From assembly GCF_000710915.1 (NCBI RefSeq), contig NZ_BAUA01000150.1, forward strand, positions 44,207-108,206: a DNA stretch of 64,000 nucleotides. Direction: 5' to 3'. This DNA comes from Nocardia brasiliensis IFM 10847. GTDB taxonomy: Bacteria > Actinomycetota > Actinomycetes > Mycobacteriales > Mycobacteriaceae. Positions 59,831 through 64,000 of this stretch are shown here, piece by piece. The stretch's first letter is position 1, and every line of letters starts with the position of its first letter. The position numbers were made by a program, and so were the translations under genes. The notes below the pieces were generated by a model, which saw nothing but the letters and a program-made list of their open reading frames with translations, made no database searches and was not told the DNA's origin.

Positions 59831-60493
59831 ATGACGGTGGACGGGGGCGCTGCCGCACCGGGCAGCCACGATTTCGAGACGGTGTCGAGCGAAACGGTCT
59901 ACAGCGGCGCGATTCTCGCGCTGCGGCTGGACCAGGTGCGGATGCCGGGCGGCAAGGTCGTCGAGCGGGAGGTGATCGAGCACCACGGTGCCGTCGCGGT
60001 CGCCGCGATCGATGACGACGACAATGTCGTGCTCATCAACCAGTACCGGCATCCGATCGGCAGGCGGCTGCTCGAGCTGCCCGCCGGTCTGCTCGATCTG
60101 CAAGGTGAGGACCCGCTCGTCGCCGCGCGGCGTGAGCTGGCCGAGGAGACCGGGCTGGCCGCGCGGGACTGGTCGGTACTGGTGGACGTGGCGCTGTCGC
60201 CGGGTTTCACCGACGAGGCGCTGCGCGTGTACGTCGCGCGCGGACTCTACGAAACCGACCAGCCCGAGCCGGAATTCGAGGAAGCCGATCTGGCGATCGT
60301 GCGGATGCCGGTCGCCGACGCCGTGCGCGCGGCACTGGCCGGGGAGATCGTCAACGCGACCGCGGTGGCCGGTGTGCTCGCGCTCGCCGCGGCGCGGGCC
60401 GGCGACACCGAGCTACGTCCGGCGGACGCGCCATGGCCGGGTCAGCCCACGGCGTTCCTGCGCCGCAAGGCGGCGCAGAAGTCCGCGGACTGA
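59831..60493 (+). CDS. NUDIX hydrolase, ADP-ribose pyrophosphatase type (Rv1700-like)
   Basis: A 220-residue Nudix protein. GLLDLQGEDPLVAARREL plus AEETGL forms the Nudix box, and VLINQYRHPIGRRLLELPAG upstream is the ADP-ribose-pyrophosphatase signature. The mycobacterial counterpart between pyrG and xerD hydrolyses ADP-ribose. Catalytic glutamates of the box (RELAEE) are all present. It is in the pyrG operon and 12 bp upstream of xerD. Confidence 0.9.
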   Translation: MTVDGGAAAPGSHDFETVSSETVYSGAILALRLDQVRMPGGKVVEREVIEHHGAVAVAAIDDDDNVVLINQYRHPIGRRLLELPAGLLDLQGEDPLVAARRELAEETGLAARDWSVLVDVALSPGFTDEALRVYVARGLYETDQPEPEFEEADLAIVRMPVADAVRAALAGEIVNATAVAGVLALAAARAGDTELRPADAPWPGQPTAFLRRKAAQKSAD

Positions 60494-60505
60494 CGGGGGC
60501 GCCGG

Positions 60506-61459
60506 GTGCTCGCGCGGGAACTGGACGCCTACCTCGACCATCTCGCGGTCGAGCGCGGCGCCGCGCGGAACACCCTCGGCGCCTACCGGCGTGACCTCGG
60601 GCGCTATCTCGACTTCCTGACCGGGCGCGGCATCACCGCGCTCGATCAGGTCGCCGAGGGCGACGTCGCCGAATTCACCATGGCGTTGCGCGCGGGCGGC
60701 GCCGACCATCCGCCGCTGGCCGCGAGTTCGGTGGCGCGCGCCTTGATCGCGGTGCGCGGACTGCACCGGTTCGCGGCCGCGGAAGGCCTCACCGTCACCG
60801 ATGTCGCGCACGCGGTGAAACCGCCCGCGCCCGGTCGCCGATTGCCCAAAGCCCTGCCCTACGACCAGGTGCTGAAGCTGCTCGAAGCCGCGGGCGGCGG
60901 GGCCGCCGACGATCCGGACGCCGCGCTCGGCGCCGACGGCGGACCGCGCGGGCTGCGTGACCGCGCGCTGCTGGAACTGCTGTACTCCACCGGCGCGCGC
61001 ATCTCCGAGATGGTCGGACTTGATGTCGACGATCTCGATATCGCCGAACGCGCGGTCGTGCTGCACGGCAAGGGCGGTAAGCAACGCATGGTGCCGATCG
61101 GTCGGCCCGCGCTCGCCGCGGTGGACGCCTATCTGGTGCGGGGGCGTCCGATGCTGGCCGCCGCCGGCAAAGCGAACGCGGGCGCGCTGTTCCTGAACGC
61201 GCGCGGCGGCAGGTTGTCGCGCCAGACCGCATGGCAGGTGTTGCAGACCGCGGCCGAACGCGCGGGCATCGGCGCCGCCGTCTCGCCGCATACGCTGCGC
61301 CACTCCTTCGCCACCCATCTGCTCGACGGCGGCGCGGATGTCCGTGTGGTCCAAGAACTCCTGGGCCACGCGTCGGTCACCACCACCCAGATCTACACCC
61401 TCGTCACCGTGAACACCCTGCGCGAGGTGTGGGCGACCGCGCATCCCCGCGCCCGCTAG
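60506..61459 (+). CDS. xerD: site-specific tyrosine recombinase XerD
   Basis: A 317-residue recombinase resolving chromosome dimers at dif with XerC. The N-terminal SAM-like core-binding domain is about 1-100 and the catalytic domain about 115-317. Catalytic residues are visible: Arg in STGARISEMVGL, Lys in HGKGGKQRMVP, His-x-x-Arg in SPHTLRHSFA, His in LLGHASVTTT and Tyr in TQIYTLV. Its position within the conserved pyrG-to-scpB block identifies it as the housekeeping enzyme, not a phage or element integrase. Confidence 0.92.
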   Translation: MLARELDAYLDHLAVERGAARNTLGAYRRDLGRYLDFLTGRGITALDQVAEGDVAEFTMALRAGGADHPPLAASSVARALIAVRGLHRFAAAEGLTVTDVAHAVKPPAPGRRLPKALPYDQVLKLLEAAGGGAADDPDAALGADGGPRGLRDRALLELLYSTGARISEMVGLDVDDLDIAERAVVLHGKGGKQRMVPIGRPALAAVDAYLVRGRPMLAAAGKANAGALFLNARGGRLSRQTAWQVLQTAAERAGIGAAVSPHTLRHSFATHLLDGGADVRVVQELLGHASVTTTQIYTLVTVNTLREVWATAHPRAR

Positions 61460-61791
61460 AACGGCGCGGTCGCGGCACCGGGTATCGTTCGATCCGAGCA
61501 CATCCGGACAGCCGCGGGGAGGCGGACACGGGACAGCTCGGACGAGTCACCCGGCCGCTTCGACGTGCGTTTCAACGGTGACCCGGAGTGGCGCAGAGCG
61601 ATACAGGGTAGCGTTCTGCTGTTCGCGGCCCGGCGTGGTGCCGCGAACACGCCGCGCGCGTCGCGGCTCTTGCACGCTCATAAGCGGTAGCGTCTATCGA
61701 GAGCTGGACCGTACGAAAGCGAGGTCGGGCCTGATCGGCTTCGCTACGCTCGGCGAGGCAACGGGCAGGAACGTATAAGGAGCAGCGGATC
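61460..61791. other. intergenic region with stem-loop before the parA-like gene
   Basis: About 330 bp with no convincing gene. GTTCGCGGC (61621-61629) and GCCGCGAAC (61640-61648) form a perfect 9-bp stem with a 10-nt loop. Two TAGCGT hexamers (near 61612 and 61687) could be -10 elements. AAGGAG stands before the parA-like start. In M. tuberculosis several other genes lie between xerD and this ATPase; here they are adjacent. Confidence 0.45.
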
Positions 61792-62757
61792 GTGACATCA
61801 GCCGGAGCGGCAGAGCCGCCGATGGGTGCTGGGGCGGAGCCGCATCCGGGTCCCGCCTCGGCGGCGGCGGCCGAAACCCTGTGGGGCACCGGGGTCGATC
61901 TCCCTGTCGCGGAGGACGCGGCACTCGGCCCGACCGGGCGCCCCCTGCGACTCGTGCCGGACCCGACGCCGCTGGAACGGCACGGCGACGCCCTCATCAT
62001 CGCCATGTGCAACCAGAAGGGCGGCGTCGGCAAAACCACCTCCACCATCAATCTCGGCGCCTCGCTCGCCGAGTACGGGCGCCGGGTGCTGCTGGTCGAT
62101 CTGGACCCGCAGGGCGCGCTGTCGGCGGGATTGGGTGTGGCCCATCACGATCTCGAGCTGACCGTGCACGACCTGCTGGTCGGCTCCAAAGGTTCGATCG
62201 ATGACGTGCTGATGCAGACCAGGGTCGAGAACATGGATCTGCTGCCCAGCAACATCGACCTCTCGGCCGCGGAAATCCAGCTGGTCAACGAGGTCGGGCG
62301 GGAGCACTCGCTCGGCCGCGCCCTGCATTCCATCCGCGACCGGTACGACTACATCATCATCGACTGCCAGCCGTCGCTCGGGTTGCTCACCGTCAACGCG
62401 CTCGCCTGCGCCGACGGGGTCATCATTCCGATGGAATGCGAATACTTCTCGCTACGTGGGCTCGCGCTGCTCAACGACACCGTGGAAAAGGTGCGCGACC
62501 GCCTCAACCCCAGGCTCAGCCTGTACGGGATAGTGGTCACCATGTTCGACGCGCGACTACTGCATTCGCGTCAGGTGATGGCGCGGGTCGTCGAAGTGTT
62601 CGGTGACCTGGTCTACGACGCGGCGATCTCGCGTACCGTGCGGTTCCCCGACGCCAGCGTCGCGGGCGAGCCGATCACCACGTGGGCGCCCAAATCCAGT
62701 GGAGCCGAAGCGTATCGGGCGATGGCGCGGGAAGTCATCCACCGGTCCGGCCGGTGA
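61792..62757 (+). CDS. ParA/MinD-family ATPase (Rv1708-type)
   Basis: A 321-residue deviant-Walker ATPase. After an Ala/Pro-rich tail of about 60 residues come the Walker A KGGVGKTT, LLVDLDPQGALSAGLG (A'), IIIDCQPSLGLLTVNAL (Walker B) and FDARLLHSRQV. It is not the oriC-proximal ParA: its operon partners are scpA and scpB, as in mycobacteria, so a role in chromosome organisation with the condensin kleisin is plausible. GTG at 61792 follows AAGGAG. It overlaps scpA by 4 bp. Confidence 0.9.
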   Translation: MTSAGAAEPPMGAGAEPHPGPASAAAAETLWGTGVDLPVAEDAALGPTGRPLRLVPDPTPLERHGDALIIAMCNQKGGVGKTTSTINLGASLAEYGRRVLLVDLDPQGALSAGLGVAHHDLELTVHDLLVGSKGSIDDVLMQTRVENMDLLPSNIDLSAAEIQLVNEVGREHSLGRALHSIRDRYDYIIIDCQPSLGLLTVNALACADGVIIPMECEYFSLRGLALLNDTVEKVRDRLNPRLSLYGIVVTMFDARLLHSRQVMARVVEVFGDLVYDAAISRTVRFPDASVAGEPITTWAPKSSGAEAYRAMAREVIHRSGR

Positions 62758-63863
62758 TCGGCAGCAACGACCCCGCACCACCCGCTACCACCCACACGCC
62801 CGGCCACGGCGACGACCACCCGTCGGGCGATCTCCTGGAGCGGGCTGCGGCGCGCGCCGACCGACCGGACTGTGCGGCGGACGAAGTCGAGGCCACCCCG
62901 GACCTGCACACATCGGCTCTCTCCGGCGTACCCGATGATGTCCAGATGCCCGAGCAGCCCGCTACCGCGAACTCCGAGTCCCCCTCGGAGTCGACGGCTG
63001 CCGATGCGGATGTCGCGGGCGGGGCGCAGGAGACGGAGCAGAAGTCCGGGTTTCATCTGCGGTTGAGCAACTTTCAGGGGCCGTTCGATCTGCTGCTGAC
63101 CCTGATCAGCTCGCGGAAGCTGGATGTCACCGAGGTGGCGTTGCACAAGGTGACCGACGAGTTCATCGCCTACACCAAAGCGTTGACCGCGGCGCTGTCC
63201 GAGGACGCCACAACGAAACTGCGGGCCGACAAGATCCTCGACCAGACCACCGAATTCCTGGTCGTCGCCGCCACCCTGCTCGATCTCAAGGCGGCACGCC
63301 TGCTGCCGTCGGGGGAGATGACCGACGCCGAGGACCTCGAACTGCTGGAGGCCCGCGACCTGCTGTTCGCGCGGCTGCTGCAATACCGGGCGTTCAAGCA
63401 GGTGGCCGAGTTGCTCGGCGAGCTGGAGGCGGTCGCGCTGCGGCGGTATCCGCGCGCCGTCGGCCTGGAGGAGCGCTTCGCCGACCTGCTGCCCGAGGTT
63501 ACGCTGGGAGTTGACGCGCACGAATTCGCCGCGATCGCCGCGGCGGCGTTCCGGCCGCGCCCGGTGCCCAAGGTGGGGCTCGACCACTTGCACAACCACG
63601 CCGTGTCGATCGCCGAACAGGCCGCGCTGGTGCTCGAACGGCTGAAGCTGGCAGGCAAAGGTGGCTGGACGACCTTCACCGACCTGGTCGCCGACTGCAC
63701 CGTGCCGGTCGAGATCGTCGCCCGCTTCCTCGCGCTGCTCGAGCTGTACCGAGGCAAGACGATCGAGTTCGACCAGCCCGACCCGCTCGGCCCACTGTCG
63801 ATCAGCTGGATCGGTGACGACGTCCAGACCAGCACCGTGACCATCGAGGAGGACTACGGGTGA
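62754..63863 (+). CDS. scpA: segregation and condensation protein A
   Basis: Kleisin subunit linking SMC heads in bacterial condensin. Of the 369 residues, the first 100 are a disordered Pro/Asp/Glu-rich tail. The conserved core starts FHLRLSNFQGPFDLLLTLI, continues through ILDQTTEFLVVAATLLDLKAARLLP and EARDLLFARLLQYRAFK, and ends in a C-terminal winged helix (TVPVEIVARFLALLELYRG). The GTG overlaps the ATPase stop. The acidic N-terminal extension is longer than the core needs. Confidence 0.93.
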   Translation: MIGSNDPAPPATTHTPGHGDDHPSGDLLERAAARADRPDCAADEVEATPDLHTSALSGVPDDVQMPEQPATANSESPSESTAADADVAGGAQETEQKSGFHLRLSNFQGPFDLLLTLISSRKLDVTEVALHKVTDEFIAYTKALTAALSEDATTKLRADKILDQTTEFLVVAATLLDLKAARLLPSGEMTDAEDLELLEARDLLFARLLQYRAFKQVAELLGELEAVALRRYPRAVGLEERFADLLPEVTLGVDAHEFAAIAAAAFRPRPVPKVGLDHLHNHAVSIAEQAALVLERLKLAGKGGWTTFTDLVADCTVPVEIVARFLALLELYRGKTIEFDQPDPLGPLSISWIGDDVQTSTVTIEEDYG

Positions 63864-64000
63864 CCGAGCACACCGACACCCCGGTCTCGGACTTGCCGGA
63901 GTCGGAGCCCACCCCAGCCGCCGACCCCGCAGTGCCCACCGCCGATAGTTCGGCTTCGGCCACGAGTCGCGACGAGGGCCCGGGTGCAGCCGCCGAGGAC
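63860..64000 (+). CDS. scpB: segregation and condensation protein B, 5' part
   Basis: A GTG at 63860 overlapping the scpA stop (GTGA) opens a frame that runs off the window end after 47 codons. The visible part is an acidic Pro/Ser/Ala-rich tail (MTEHTDTPVSDLPESE and on) typical of actinobacterial ScpB before the winged-helix pair. Identity rests mainly on position, since scpB always follows scpA in this block. Confidence 0.75.
   Translation, partial: MTEHTDTPVSDLPESEPTPAADPAVPTADSSASATSRDEGPGAAAED

Noticed and set aside
60506..62757. Recombinase followed by ParA-like ATPase considered as an integrated element or plasmid partition region
   Set aside because: The order pyrG-NUDIX-xerD-parA-scpA-scpB is the housekeeping order of mycolata. 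No attachment site, replication gene or ParB is present.

Overview
The window is high-GC actinobacterial chromosome and most likely comes from a mycolic-acid bacterium close to Nocardia. The right third keeps the order known from Mycobacterium tuberculosis: an Rv1692-type phosphatase, a small Rv1693-like protein, tlyA, nadK, recN, (inserted block), steA, the steB/mctB gene, pyrG, a NUDIX ADP-ribose pyrophosphatase, xerD, a parA-like ATPase, scpA and scpB. Many start codons are GTG, 4-bp ATGA/GTGA overlaps are common, and several genes look leaderless. No RNA genes, IS elements, prophage or CRISPR array were found. Genus assignment is an inference from gene content and order.

Layout. (1) 1-1344: the tail of an unknown gene, one hypothetical gene and a gene-poor stretch. 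(2) 1345-11314: the complete arginine regulon, argC-J-B-D-F-R then argG and argH. Near-identical ARG boxes lie before argC and argG. A 54-residue reverse-strand ORF sits between argR and argG, and a TIGR00027-type methyltransferase sits between argG and argH. (3) 11406-23540: accessory metabolism and transport: an SMR efflux protein, a monosaccharide-type ABC importer, a secreted M28 aminopeptidase, threonine dehydratase, a beta-lactamase-like esterase, and a GntR / NCS1 permease / hydantoin-or-allantoin racemase group. (4) 23849-27793: a secreted protein, then a reverse-strand operon reading family 2B encapsulin shell, a stand-alone N-terminal piece of 2-methylisoborneol synthase, geranyl-diphosphate C-methyltransferase and IPP isomerase. 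(5) 28280-31977: a 993-residue hydrolase/adenylate-forming fusion and a methyltransferase. (6) 31974-40957: an envelope-glycosylation set: WecE-type aminotransferase, GtrB-like glycosyltransferase, two tandem multi-membrane GT-C-like proteins and a GtrA-like flippase with a repeat-rich N-terminus. (7) 40968-44221: a Trm112-like protein, an Rpn/PD-(D/E)XK-like protein with a duplicated C-terminal module, a secreted protein and gene-poor DNA. (8) 44222-64000: the conserved Rv1692-to-scpB block, interrupted between recN and steA by an SRPBCC protein, a MerR regulator, an AtzE/AtzG-like amidase pair with an MFS exporter, an M23 endopeptidase and a secreted protein.

The two points most worth a second look are these. 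First, the encapsulin operon keeps the shell, the cargo-targeting-like domain, the methyltransferase and an isomerase, but the cyclase catalytic domain is physically absent. Second, a 61-nt palindromic element (21-bp arms, 19-nt loop, GATC ends) occurs three times in intergenic DNA. Its loop bases are conserved, and its arm changes are compensatory between the two intact copies.
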